Shown here: positions 1 to 7,966 of the stretch, in pieces
How positions within the stretch are numbered: the stretch's first letter is position 1
Layout of the letters: every line of letters starts with the position of its first letter
Origin: JARBUG01 sp035628915
GTDB lineage: Bacteria > Bacillota > Sulfobacillia > Symbiobacteriales > Symbiobacteriaceae
NCBI GenBank assembly: GCA_035628915.1
Contig: DASPIW010000060.1
Span: 3,174-67,173, forward strand
Direction of reading: 5' to 3'
DNA length: 64,000 nt
The notes under the pieces: model-generated
What the model was told of the DNA's origin: nothing
Database searches by the model: none
Seen by the model: only the letters and a program-made list of their open reading frames with translations
Position numbers and translations under genes: made by a program

Positions 1-56
1 GTTCAGGCGGCTCAGTCCCAGCGACATGATCGATAACACGGATCGCCTGACGACCC

Positions 57-76
57 GGCCGGAGTAGCGATTCTCC
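57..76. repeat. stem-loop downstream of rpsJ
   Basis: A short inverted repeat (CCGGAG / CTCCGG around an 8-nt loop) lies just after the rpsJ stop. No T-run follows on the transcribed minus strand, so it is more likely an mRNA hairpin in the S10-operon intergenic region than a terminator. The next ribosomal gene, expected to be rplC, would lie beyond position 1; I could not identify its start. Confidence 0.4.
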
Positions 77-80
77 GGAC

Positions 81-389
81 TTAAAGCTTGATCTCGATGT
101 CTACGCCCGCGGGCAGGTCCAGGCGCATCAGAGCCTCGACCGTCTTCTGGCCGGGCTCCAGAATGTCGATCAGCCGCTTGTGGGTGCGCATCTCGAACTG
201 CTCACGGATATCCTTTTCGCCGTTGGGGGCGGTCAGGATCGTGTAGATGTTCTTTTCGGTCGGCAGGGGGATCGGGCCGCTGACGCTGGCACCCGTCCGC
301 TGAGCCGTCTCGACGATCTTCGCCGCGGAAGCGTCGAGGATCTTGTGGTCAAAAGCCCGCAACTTAATGCGGATCTTCTGGCTGGCCAT
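81..389 (-). CDS. rpsJ: 30S ribosomal protein S10
   Basis: The 102-residue protein is full length for S10. It begins MASQKIRIKLRAFDHKILD and carries the family segment GPIPLPT followed by a C-terminal RLDLPAGVDIEIKL. S10 sits in the 30S head and also acts as NusE in antitermination with NusB. The ATG start at 389 has an AAGGGAGG-type ribosome site just upstream. It follows tuf, as at the start of the S10 operon in many Firmicutes, and continues the str-operon transcript on the minus strand. Confidence 0.98.
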   Translation of the reverse strand: MASQKIRIKLRAFDHKILDASAAKIVETAQRTGASVSGPIPLPTEKNIYTILTAPNGEKDIREQFEMRTHKRLIDILEPGQKTVEALMRLDLPAGVDIEIKL

Positions 390-450
390 CGTTCAAATTC
401 CCTCCCTTAGTCCAGGCCTGGAGGCTACTCTTCAGACCACGGAGCCCACT

Positions 451-477
451 GGGAGCCCCCCGTGCAAGGGGGCTCCC
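451..477 (-). repeat. tuf-rpsJ intergenic stem-loop
   Basis: A perfect 10-bp inverted repeat, GGGAGCCCCC (451-460) and GGGGGCTCCC (468-477), lies between the tuf stop and the rpsJ start. There is no T-run after it on the minus strand, so it probably stabilises or processes the tuf mRNA rather than ending transcription fully. Confidence 0.5.
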
Positions 478-496
478 CCAGGCTCACCAGGTGTTC

Positions 497-1684
497 TTAG
501 TTGTTGATGCCGACAACGCGGCCGGAGGCGACGGTGCGGCCGCCTTCGCGAACGGCGAACCGGAGGCCTTCTTCGATCGCGATCGGGGTGATGAGTTCGC
601 AGTCGATGGTGACGTTATCGCCAGGCATGACCATCTCAACGCCCTCGGGCAGCTTGATGACGCCGGTAACGTCGGTAGTCCGGAAGTAGAACTGCGGGCG
701 ATAGCCGTTGAAGAACGGGCTGTGGCGGCCGCCTTCTTCCTTGGACAGAACATAGATGGTGCCGGAGAACTTGGTGTGCGGCTTGATGGAGCCGGGCTTC
801 GCCAGAACCTGGCCACGCTCGACGTCCTTCTTGTCGATACCACGGAGGAGGACGCCGACGTTGTCACCGGCCATAACCTCGTCCAGCAGCTTGCGGAACA
901 TTTCGAGGCCGGTGGCGACGGTGACCCGGGGCTCGTCGTTCAGGCCGATGATCTGGACCTGCTCGCCGACCTTCAGGCGGCCACGCTCGACGCGGCCCGT
1001 CACGACGGTACCGCGGCCGGTGATGGTGAAGACGTCTTCGACGGGCATCAGGAAGGGCTTCGCATCGTCGCGCTCAGGGGTCGGAATGTAGGCGTCGACA
1101 GCGTTCATCAGCTCGTCGATGGCGGGGGTCCACTTGGGATCGCCGGCGAGAGCGAGGGTCGCAGAGCCCTTGATGAAGGGGATCTCGTCGCCCGGGAACT
1201 CGTAGTAGGAGAGCAGTTCGCGGACTTCCAGCTCAACGAGCTCGAGGAGCTCGGCGTCGTCAACCATGTCGCACTTGTTCAGGAACACGACCATGGCGGG
1301 TACGCCGACCTGACGGGCGAGCAGGATGTGCTCACGGGTCTGGGGCATGGGGCCGTCAGCGGCGGAGACGACGAGAATCGCGCCGTCCATCTGAGCAGCA
1401 CCGGTGATCATGTTCTTAACATAGTCGGCGTGTCCCGGGCAGTCCACGTGAGCATAGTGCCGGTTGGCAGTCTGGTACTCGACGTGGGCAGTGTTGATGG
1501 TGATGCCACGAGCCTTCTCTTCCGGAGCCTTGTCGATCTGGTCATAGGCCATGAACTGGGCGCCGCCCCGCTCAGCCAGAACCTTGGTGATGGCGGCGGT
1601 CAGGGTGGTCTTGCCGTGGTCAACGTGACCAATGGTGCCAATGTTCACATGGGGCTTGTTGCGTTCGAACTTCGCCTTACCCAT
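497..1684 (-). CDS. tuf: elongation factor Tu
   Basis: EF-Tu delivers aminoacyl-tRNA to the ribosome. The 395-residue protein has all the GTPase motifs: P-loop GHVDHGKT (about 19-26), switch I RGITINTAHVEY, DCPGHADY, NKCD and GSA. It then has the OB-like domains II and III, with FRTTDVTG and the ending VASGRVVGINN. The ATG at 1684 is preceded by AAGGAGGAG. It follows fusA in the same direction. Wild-type in appearance; no truncation. Confidence 0.99.
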   Translation of the reverse strand: MGKAKFERNKPHVNIGTIGHVDHGKTTLTAAITKVLAERGGAQFMAYDQIDKAPEEKARGITINTAHVEYQTANRHYAHVDCPGHADYVKNMITGAAQMDGAILVVSAADGPMPQTREHILLARQVGVPAMVVFLNKCDMVDDAELLELVELEVRELLSYYEFPGDEIPFIKGSATLALAGDPKWTPAIDELMNAVDAYIPTPERDDAKPFLMPVEDVFTITGRGTVVTGRVERGRLKVGEQVQIIGLNDEPRVTVATGLEMFRKLLDEVMAGDNVGVLLRGIDKKDVERGQVLAKPGSIKPHTKFSGTIYVLSKEEGGRHSPFFNGYRPQFYFRTTDVTGVIKLPEGVEMVMPGDNVTIDCELITPIAIEEGLRFAVREGGRTVASGRVVGINN

Positions 1685-1771
1685 TTTCGAAGCTCTCCTC
1701 CTTGCGGAATCTTATGGTCTCGGTCCCCGAATGGGGTTTGAAGCCAGTGGCGTTATGCAATCCGACTCTGA

Positions 1772-3856
1772 TCAGCCCTTGCCCTGAGCCTTTTCGATGA
1801 TCGCCTTGGCCACGTTCTGAGGAACTTCCTCGTAGTGGTCAAACTGCATCGTGTAGGTGCCACGGCCCTGAGTGCGGGACCGGAGATCGGTAGCGTAACC
1901 AAACATTTCGGCGAGGGGGACCTGCGAGCGGATGACCTGGGCGCCCGCCCGGGCCTCCATGCCTTCAATTCGGCCGCGGCGGCTGTTCAGGTCGCCGATG
2001 ACGTCGCCCATGTACTCTTCCGCCACCACCACCTCGACCTTCATGTAAGGCTCGAGGAGGATCGGCTGTGCCTTCTGGCAGGCGGACTTGAATGCCATGG
2101 AACCAGCAATTTTGAAGGCGGCTTCGCTTGAGTCAACGTCGTGGTAGGAGCCGAAGACGAGCTGGACTTTGATGTCGATGACCGGGAACCCGGCCAGGAT
2201 GCCGCTCTGCATCGCTTCCTTGATGCCGGCTTCGATCGGGCCGACGTATTCCTTCGGAACGACGCCGCCGACGATCTTGTTCTCGAAGACGAAGCCCGTT
2301 CCGGGCTCGCCGCCCATCAGGTTGATCACGGCGTGGCCATACTGGCCGCGGCCGCCCGACTGGCGGACGAACTTGCCTTCAACGTTATCAGCCTTGCCCT
2401 TGACCGTTTCACGGTAGGCGACCTGCGGCTTGCCGACGTTAACGCCAACCTTGAACTCACGCTGCAGGCGGTCGACGATGATCTCCAGGTGGAGTTCACC
2501 CATGCCGGCGATGATGGTCTGACCCGTCTCCTGGTCGGTATACATCCGGAAAGTCGGGTCTTCTTCGGCCAGCTTCAGGAGGCTGGTGCCGAGCTTATCC
2601 TGGTCGGCCTTGGTCTTGGGCTCGATGGCGAGCTGGATGACCGGCTCAGGAAACTCCATCGACTCCAGAATGACCGGTTTGTCTTCCAGGCAGAGCGTGT
2701 CACCGGTGGCGGTGTCCTTCAGGCCGATGACGGCGGCGATGTCGCCGGTTTCGACGTTCTGGATTTCCTCACGGTGGTTGGCGTGCATCTGGACCAGACG
2801 GCCCACCCGCTCGCGCTTGCCCTTGGTGGCGTTGTATACGTAGCTGCCGGAGTCAAGCTTGCCGGAGTAGCACCGGATGAAGGTCAGGCGACCGACAAAC
2901 GGGTCCGTGGCAATCTTAAACGCCAGGGCCGAGAAAGGCTCAGCGTCGTCAGCGTGGCGGACGATGGCTTCACCGGACTCGGCGTCGACACCCTCGATGG
3001 GCGGGATGTCGATCGGAGAAGGCATGTAGTCGATCACGGCGTCAAGCATGGGCTGAACGCCCTTGTTCTTATAGGAAGAACCGCAGACGACCGGGGTGAT
3101 CTTGCAGGCGACGGTCTGCTTGCGCAGGCTGGCCTTGATCTCTTCGACGGAGAGCTCCTCGCCGCCGAGGTACTTCTCCATGAGCGTGTCGTCGGCTTCG
3201 GCGGCCGCTTCGACCAACTCAAAACGATACTGTTCAGCCAGTTCCTTCATGTCGTCGGGAACCGGGACTTCCTGAATGTCCTTGCCCTTATCGTCACCAT
3301 AGACGATTGCTACGTTCCGGACCAGGTCGATGATGCCCTTGAACGTCTCTTCCGCCCCGATGGGCAGCTGGACGGGAATGGGACGAGCGTGGAGCCGCTC
3401 TTTCATCATCGAGATTACCCGGTAGAAGTCGGCACCGAGGGTGTCCATCTTGTTGACGTAGGCCATACGGGGGACCCCGTACTTGTCAGCCTGACGCCAC
3501 ACGGTTTCGGACTGCGGCTCGACGCCACCTTTGGCACAGAAAACGGCTACCGCACCGTCGAGTACCCGGAGGGAGCGCTCAACTTCAACTGTGAAGTCCA
3601 CGTGTCCGGGCGTGTCGATGATGTTAATACGGTAACCCTTCCACCAGCAGGTCGTAGCAGCGGAGGTGATGGTGATGCCCCGCTCCTGCTCCTGAACCAT
3701 CCAGTCCATAGTAGCGGCGCCTTCATGCACCTCGCCCAACTTGTGGGTGCGGCCAGTGTAAAAGAGAATTCGTTCGGTGGTAGTGGTCTTACCAGCGTCG
3801 ATATGCGCCATGATACCGATGTTCCGGAGCATATCCAGCGTTACCTGTCTAGGCAT
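1772..3856 (-). CDS. fusA: elongation factor G
   Basis: EF-G drives ribosomal translocation. From the ATG of MPRQVTLDMLRNIGIMAHID the protein has 694 residues, normal for the family. An in-frame upstream start exists at 3898 but lacks family similarity, and the chosen ATG has a GGGGGG ribosome site close upstream. Motifs: AHIDAGKTTTTE (P-loop, about 17-28), RGITITSAAT, DTPGHVDF and NKMD. Domain IV carries GGRGQYGHAVI and the C-terminus carries YEEVPQNVAKAIIEK. It sits between rpsG and tuf in the classic str order. Confidence 0.98.
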   Translation of the reverse strand: MPRQVTLDMLRNIGIMAHIDAGKTTTTERILFYTGRTHKLGEVHEGAATMDWMVQEQERGITITSAATTCWWKGYRINIIDTPGHVDFTVEVERSLRVLDGAVAVFCAKGGVEPQSETVWRQADKYGVPRMAYVNKMDTLGADFYRVISMMKERLHARPIPVQLPIGAEETFKGIIDLVRNVAIVYGDDKGKDIQEVPVPDDMKELAEQYRFELVEAAAEADDTLMEKYLGGEELSVEEIKASLRKQTVACKITPVVCGSSYKNKGVQPMLDAVIDYMPSPIDIPPIEGVDAESGEAIVRHADDAEPFSALAFKIATDPFVGRLTFIRCYSGKLDSGSYVYNATKGKRERVGRLVQMHANHREEIQNVETGDIAAVIGLKDTATGDTLCLEDKPVILESMEFPEPVIQLAIEPKTKADQDKLGTSLLKLAEEDPTFRMYTDQETGQTIIAGMGELHLEIIVDRLQREFKVGVNVGKPQVAYRETVKGKADNVEGKFVRQSGGRGQYGHAVINLMGGEPGTGFVFENKIVGGVVPKEYVGPIEAGIKEAMQSGILAGFPVIDIKVQLVFGSYHDVDSSEAAFKIAGSMAFKSACQKAQPILLEPYMKVEVVVAEEYMGDVIGDLNSRRGRIEGMEARAGAQVIRSQVPLAEMFGYATDLRSRTQGRGTYTMQFDHYEEVPQNVAKAIIEKAQGKG

Positions 3857-3909
3857 CGTACACCCCCCTTTGATTGAGTTTTTATCGTGGAGCCACAACC
3901 GTGCCTAGA

Positions 3910-3970
3910 GCGCCAGGTTGGTATGTACCCTGGCGCGGGCTGCGGCCCAGTTTTTTCGTAGCCGCAGCCC
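3910..3970 (-). promoter_or_regulatory. paired hairpins in the rpsG-fusA gap
   Basis: Two perfect adjacent inverted repeats fill the gap: GGGCTGCGGC/GCCGCAGCCC (3937-3946 with 3961-3970) and GCGCCAGG/CCTGGCGC (3910-3917 with 3929-3936). Reading the minus-strand transcript they stand back to back before the fusA ribosome site. There is no T-run in that direction. A processing or translational control site is possible; the role is inferred. Confidence 0.45.
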
Positions 3971-3995
3971 GAGCAAGCGACCCGGTGTGGGCTGT

Positions 3996-4466
3996 TTACC
4001 AGCGGTAGTGAGCAAACGGCTTGTTGGCGTCGGCCATCTTGTGGACTTCTTCGCGCTTCTTCACAGCGCCGCCCACACTGTTGTTGGCGTCCGTCAACTC
4101 GGCGGCCAGCTTCTCTTCCATGGTCCGCTCTCCACGAGCGCGCGCATAGTTGATGAGCCAGCGAATACCGAGAGCCTGCCGGCGCTCCGGCCGGACTTCC
4201 ATCGGCACCTGATAGGTGGCGCCGCCCACACGACGGGGCCGGACTTCCAGCAGCGGCATGATGTTCTTCATCGCGGTCTCAAGAACGTCCATGGGTTCCT
4301 TGCCAAGCTTGGCAGCTGACGTCGAGAGGGCGGTGTAGAAAATGTGCTGCGCGGTGCCCTTCTTGCCCGCAAGCATGATCTTGTTGATAACCTTGGTGAC
4401 CAGTTCCGAGTTGTAAATCGGATCCGGAATCACCTCGCGCTTCGGCACGTGGCCCTTACGAGGCAT
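3996..4466 (-). CDS. rpsG: 30S ribosomal protein S7
   Basis: The 156-residue protein is full length for S7, the primary 16S binding protein of the 30S head. It begins MPRKGHVPKREVIPDPIYNS and contains the conserved NKIMLAGKKGTAQ and RPRRVGGATYQVP segments, with the C-terminal KKREEVHKMADANKPFAHYRW. The ATG at 4466 has an AAAGGGG site. It lies about 100 nt after rpsL; that gap contains GC-rich dyads, which in other bacteria is where S7 exerts feedback, but I see no specific match. Confidence 0.98.
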   Translation of the reverse strand: MPRKGHVPKREVIPDPIYNSELVTKVINKIMLAGKKGTAQHIFYTALSTSAAKLGKEPMDVLETAMKNIMPLLEVRPRRVGGATYQVPMEVRPERRQALGIRWLINYARARGERTMEEKLAAELTDANNSVGGAVKKREEVHKMADANKPFAHYRW

Positions 4467-4565
4467 GCATGTAACCCCTTTCTCGATTAACCTTGGGCGG
4501 CGAGTATCTCCCGCTGGGAGAAGCTTGGCCGAAGGGTTCGGCTACTCTCCCCGCCCCCGGGCGGC

Positions 4566-4958
4566 TTACTTCTTGCCCTTAACCGGAGCCTGCTTCTTCT
4601 TGGCGCCGTACTTGGAGCGGGCCTGCTTACGGCCTGCGACGCCGGCGGCGTCCAGAGCGCCACGAACGATGTGGTAGCGGACGCCGGGGAGGTCCTTCAC
4701 ACGGCCACCGCGGACAAGCACGACAGAGTGCTCCTGCAGGTTGTGGCCGATGCCGGGAATGTAGGCGGTAACTTCGATCTGGTTGGTCAGGCGAACACGG
4801 GCGATCTTCCGCAGAGCCGAGTTCGGCTTCTTGGGGGTCGTCGTCTTCACCACCGTGCAGACACCGCGCTTGAAGGGGTTCTCCTTCAGAGCAGGAGCCG
4901 AGGACTTCTCGGCGAGAACCTCGCGGCCCTGGCGGACGAGCTGATTGATCGTCGGCAC
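4566..4958 (-). CDS. rpsL: 30S ribosomal protein S12
   Basis: The 130-residue protein starts at a GTG with GGAGGTG upstream and begins PTINQLVRQGRE. It has the decoding-centre segments TTTPKKPNSALRK and RGGRVKDLPGVRYH with the usual lysines, so nothing suggests streptomycin resistance. The C-terminus is a basic tail (KYGAKKKQAPVKGKK). First of the classical str genes after the L7Ae-like gene, same strand. Confidence 0.98.
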   Translation of the reverse strand: MPTINQLVRQGREVLAEKSSAPALKENPFKRGVCTVVKTTTPKKPNSALRKIARVRLTNQIEVTAYIPGIGHNLQEHSVVLVRGGRVKDLPGVRYHIVRGALDAAGVAGRKQARSKYGAKKKQAPVKGKK

Positions 4959-5012
4959 GGACTAGTGCACCTCCTTTCCGGAAGGAACTCGGAAGAAATA
5001 TGAGGAGTTGGT

Positions 5013-5264
5013 TCAGGCGTCGAGAATCGCAGCGACGGCTGCGCCGACTTCGATTCCACAGGCCTTTCCCAGCGCCGTCATCGTGTCAACGTGGACTAGT
5101 TCCAGACCTTTTGCCTGGGCGAGCTTAACGATCTCCCGGGTGACGTGTTCTTCGGCGTCCTTCGCCACGAACACCATTCTGGCACTGCCCTTTTCCATGG
5201 CCTTCGCAGTCTGCTTCGTTCCGATGCTCTTTTTCCTCGCAGTCTTGAGCCGCTCCAAAGACAT
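5013..5264 (-). CDS. ybxF: L7Ae-family ribosomal protein (YbxF-like)
   Basis: This 83-residue protein belongs to the L7Ae/L30e/S12e family of kink-turn RNA binders found beside rpsL in Firmicutes. It shows the family core GSARMVFVAKDAEEHVTREIVKLAQ and a C-terminal ALGKACGIEVGAAVAAIL. AGGAGG lies 10 nt before the ATG at 5264. A strong promoter lies about 35 nt further upstream, so it is the first gene of the str transcription unit here. It is separated from rpoC by about 5 kb of other genes, unlike in Bacillus. Confidence 0.9.
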   Translation of the reverse strand: MSLERLKTARKKSIGTKQTAKAMEKGSARMVFVAKDAEEHVTREIVKLAQAKGLELVHVDTMTALGKACGIEVGAAVAAILDA

Positions 5265-5298
5265 CGACCAAAAACCTCCTGCTCAGGCACACTTTCAT

Positions 5299-5327
5299 AT
5301 TGTAACCGCACAGGTTTGCCTCGTCAA
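5299..5327 (-). promoter_or_regulatory. promoter of the str operon
   Basis: Minus-strand TTGACG (5322-5327), a 17-bp spacer and TACAAT (5299-5304) form a near-consensus sigma-A promoter. It lies about 35 nt upstream of the L7Ae-like start and should drive L7Ae-rpsL-rpsG-fusA-tuf-rpsJ independently of rpoBC. A CGCGCG hairpin (5366-5381) separates it from the preceding methyltransferase stop. Confidence 0.8.
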
Positions 5328-5392
5328 GAAAAAGAGCCCGTTGGAAGCAGTTCTCCGCGTATTTTCGCGCGTTCACGCGCGTTTTCGGGCAT

Positions 5393-5992
5393 TTACTGTT
5401 TCACCGCCCTGAACACGTGGTAACCGGCTTCACGCTCCACGTCCTCAGCGTCGCCGAAGACTTCGGTGAGCTTCTTTTTCATGCTGGGGGCGCCCTGCTT
5501 GGTCTGGATCACCACGTAAATCGCACCGCCAGATTTGAGTGCCTGGTGGGCGTCGTCGATCATCCGGTAAATGGTCTGCTTCCCGGCCCGGATGGGCGGG
5601 TTGGTCAGCACCTTATCGAACCGAATGCCGGCTACCGGCCCCAAGCCATCGCCGGTTCGGACTTCGGCGTTGGTGATGCCGTTCTCCGCCAAGTTGCGCC
5701 GGGCGAGGCCAGCGGCACGCTCGTTGACATCGACCATGTACACGCGGCCCGCAGTGGCGAGTTTCGCTGCAGCGGTGCCAATAGGACCATACCCGCAACC
5801 GAGGTCCAGCACGGTATCGGCAGGGCCGACTTGCATCGCTTCTATTAATAGAGCGCTGCCAAAGTCCACCCGCTCGCGGGAAAAAACGGCGCTGTCGGTG
5901 ACGAACGTGAAGGCCATTCCCCGCAGTTCGGCGGTGAACACGGCCTCGTCGTGCGCCGTTTCGGGGCGGGCGGTGTAGTAGTGCTCCGACAA
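5393..5992 (-). CDS. ybxB: class I SAM methyltransferase, RsmC/YbxB-like
   Basis: It has the SAM-binding motif LDLGCGYGPIG, the acidic VDVNERA strand end and the TNPPI catalytic loop typical of RsmC/RlmG-like enzymes that methylate guanine N2 in rRNA. I chose the TTG at 5992 (199 residues, LSEHYYTARPETAHDE), because GGAGG sits 7 nt upstream; the longer in-frame reading has no such site. In Bacillus the homologous gene ybxB lies between rplL and rpoB. Here it has moved downstream of rpoC, next to the L7Ae gene. The substrate is not provable from sequence. Confidence 0.85.
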   Translation of the reverse strand: MSEHYYTARPETAHDEAVFTAELRGMAFTFVTDSAVFSRERVDFGSALLIEAMQVGPADTVLDLGCGYGPIGTAAAKLATAGRVYMVDVNERAAGLARRNLAENGITNAEVRTGDGLGPVAGIRFDKVLTNPPIRAGKQTIYRMIDDAHQALKSGGAIYVVIQTKQGAPSMKKKLTEVFGDAEDVEREAGYHVFRAVKQ

Positions 5993-6038
5993 TACGAACC
6001 CTCCAGATCCATATGCTCCTGAAAGCGGTGCGCGCGCA

Positions 6039-6067
6039 ATGTTACCTGAAATTTTGGCGATGCGCAA
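6039..6067 (-). promoter_or_regulatory. possible promoter of the methyltransferase
   Basis: Minus-strand TTGCGC (6062-6067), 17-bp spacer and TAACAT (6039-6044), about 50 nt before the TTG start. Four of six matches in each box, so moderate support only. Confidence 0.4.
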
Positions 6068-6131
6068 GGCGCGCGACCCATCAGACGCTCACCTTGGCAG
6101 AATTCGATACCAATGGTGCAGATGAACAGCG

Positions 6132-7418
6132 CTAATCCGACGAGGCCATCGCCAGACTCTCTCCGGGGGCCGCACTGGAGATCTTCAGGGACATCAGTGT
6201 CGCCACGAAGCAGATCACCCCGGCGATCATGAAACTGGGCGTATAGCTGCCAAACAGGTTGTGGAGATAGCCGGCGCCGGAGGCCGCCACCGCCGCCCCC
6301 AGCTGGTGCGCCGCGTAAATCCACCCATATACCCGGCCGGCGTTTTGCTTGCCGAACAGGTCGGAAGCCAGGCGGACCGTCGGCGGGACAGTGGCAACCC
6401 AGTCCAGCCCGTAAAAGACGATGAACAGCATGAGCGCCGGGACGCCCATCTCATAGGCATACGGCAGGAAGATGAGCGAGAGGCCGCGCAGGCCATAGTA
6501 CCAGGCCAGGAGTTTGCGACAATCCACGCGGTCGGACAGCCAGCCCGAAATCAGGGTGCCGAACACGTCGACCACGCCGATGACCGCCAGAAAGGAGGCT
6601 GCCGTCACCTCCGGCAGACCGTGTTCCACAGAGGCGGGAATCAGGTGGGTACCAATCAAGCCGGCGGTAGTAAGCCCGCAGATAGCGAAGGTGCCCGCCA
6701 GCAGGAGAAAATCGCGGTTCGCTGCGCAGCGCCACAGGGTCTTCATGGCAGCGGCGAAGGGGTTGCCTGAGTGCTGTGGCCGGACCGGCTCAAAACCCGG
6801 GTCGGCGCCGTAGGGCAGCAGGCCAACGTCGCGAGGATAGTTGCGCACAAACCCGATGACCAGTGGCGCGACCAGCAGGGCGCCGCCTGATACTACGAGG
6901 ATCGCCGAGCGCCACCCGCCCGCGGCCGTCACCGAGGCCAGCGAGGGTAGGAAGATCAACTGGCCGGTCGCATTCGCCACAGAGAGAATGCCGACGACTA
7001 AGCCGCGCCTGGCAACAAACCACCGGTTGGAAACCGTAGCCGCCACCCAACCAGCCAGGGAGCCGGAGCCAATTCCTACGAGCAAGCCCCAAAGCACATA
7101 CAAGTGCCAGGGGGCGGAGATCCAGCGGGTCAGGCCCGTCGCCGTCGCAAGCAGCAGCAGCGCTCCGGTCATGGTTGCCCGCATCCCGATGCGCTCCATA
7201 ACCGCAGCAGCGAATGGGCCACACAACCCGAACAGCGCCAGGTTAATGGAAACCGCCAGCGAGATAGTCGCCCTGTCCCAGCCAAACTCGTGCTCCAGCG
7301 GAAGCATCAGCACCCCGGGCGTGGAACGGACACCGGCAGCCCCGAGCATGCCGAGAAAGGTGACAGCCACCACGATCCACCCGTAATGGATGCGACCGCG
7401 GAACAACGGCTTGTTCAT
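6132..7418 (-). CDS. MFS transporter
   Basis: A 428-residue major facilitator with about 12 hydrophobic segments, starting MNKPLFRGRIHYGWIVVAVTF. The FRGRxxYGWxVV opening and the AVMERIGMR loop between TM2 and TM3 resemble MFS members of the monocarboxylate/oxalate-formate type. I chose the ATG at 7418 because GGAGGAG lies 7 nt upstream; the longer frame to 7514 runs through its promoter. The substrate is unknown. It stands alone between the methyltransferase and an apparently gene-free 450-bp interval, and has its own promoter. Confidence 0.85.
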   Translation of the reverse strand: MNKPLFRGRIHYGWIVVAVTFLGMLGAAGVRSTPGVLMLPLEHEFGWDRATISLAVSINLALFGLCGPFAAAVMERIGMRATMTGALLLLATATGLTRWISAPWHLYVLWGLLVGIGSGSLAGWVAATVSNRWFVARRGLVVGILSVANATGQLIFLPSLASVTAAGGWRSAILVVSGGALLVAPLVIGFVRNYPRDVGLLPYGADPGFEPVRPQHSGNPFAAAMKTLWRCAANRDFLLLAGTFAICGLTTAGLIGTHLIPASVEHGLPEVTAASFLAVIGVVDVFGTLISGWLSDRVDCRKLLAWYYGLRGLSLIFLPYAYEMGVPALMLFIVFYGLDWVATVPPTVRLASDLFGKQNAGRVYGWIYAAHQLGAAVAASGAGYLHNLFGSYTPSFMIAGVICFVATLMSLKISSAAPGESLAMASSD

Positions 7419-7463
7419 GAAGTGCTCCTCCGTTCGATGCGGCGTCCGGCACATATGGTCACT

Positions 7464-7492
7464 ATGGTAAGGGGCGCCCCGCTTGCTGTCAA
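7464..7492 (-). promoter_or_regulatory. promoter of the MFS gene
   Basis: Minus-strand TTGACA (7487-7492), 17-bp spacer, TACCAT (7464-7469), about 45 nt before the MFS ATG. A near-perfect -35 with a good -10. Confidence 0.75.
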
Positions 7493-7519
7493 CGCAAGAC
7501 GTGCGCCCACTCATCCTCT

Positions 7520-7845
7520 AGAGCGGGCTGCCCCAGACAGGACCCCCTCCGTTCGGCATTTTTCGTACTCCCGGCATCATCCGCCTGGAAAGAAATCGGG
7601 CTCTGCCCTCGCTCCACTTTTGCAAGGTTCACCCCCCGCTTGCGGGCAAAGATGGATGGAAAGGGACCTTTCAGTGGTTTTTGGGCCTCAAAACAGGGGT
7701 TTTCCGCTGACTGAGTCCACATTTGCACGTGTTGATGAGCCCGGCCCTGCAGAAGTGGATCAGAGATCCGTCGGGTCTCAGTCAGAGAGGAGGCGTCAGA
7801 GTTCGAGGTTTCCCGGCCTGCACGACACTGGGCGAATCGCGAGAC
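7520..7845 (-). ncRNA. orphan transcribed interval, possible structured RNA
   Basis: No convincing gene lies between the MFS promoter and the lipoprotein stop, yet a good minus-strand promoter (7850-7879) fires into this stretch. Just downstream of it, CTGACTGAGTCC (7707-7718) pairs with GGTCTCAGTCAG (7774-7785) in 11 of 12 positions. Its loop encloses a second hairpin GGATC-AGA-GATCC (7757-7769). A 79-codon frame (7489-7728) exists but has no ribosome site. A small RNA or a long leader of the MFS gene are both possible; this is inference. Confidence 0.3.
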
Positions 7846-7849
7846 ATTT

Positions 7850-7879
7850 ATTACAGTCTCGGCGCCACTTGGCTGTCAA
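7850..7879 (-). promoter_or_regulatory. orphan promoter
   Basis: Minus-strand TTGACA (7874-7879), 18-bp spacer and TGTAAT (7850-7855): full -35 and five of six at -10. It points into the 7520-7845 interval, away from the lipoprotein gene, and is about 430 nt from the next coding start. Confidence 0.6.
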
Positions 7880-7902
7880 GACCTTAATCACGAGTGCACA
7901 AT

Positions 7903-7928
7903 ACGGCGCGCCCCAAGAGGCGCGCCGT
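7903..7928 (-). terminator. stem-loop after the lipoprotein gene
   Basis: A perfect 10-bp inverted repeat ACGGCGCGCC / GGCGCGCCGT with a 6-nt loop, 38 nt past the lipoprotein stop. The minus-strand sequence after it (ATTGTGC) has no real T-run, so the terminator call rests on position and stem strength. Confidence 0.5.
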
Positions 7929-7966
7929 TGCGAAATTCTACACGACCGCTTCATGCACAAATTCAC

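Noticed and set aside
1..27. Possible start of the next ribosomal gene (rplC) on the minus strand
   Set aside because: The ATG at 27 has no ribosome site and the following codons do not resemble the L3 N-terminus.
7489..7728. 79-codon minus frame between the MFS and lipoprotein genes
   Set aside because: No ribosome site; it overlaps the -35 box of the MFS promoter and a stable stem. Kept only as part of the possible RNA interval.
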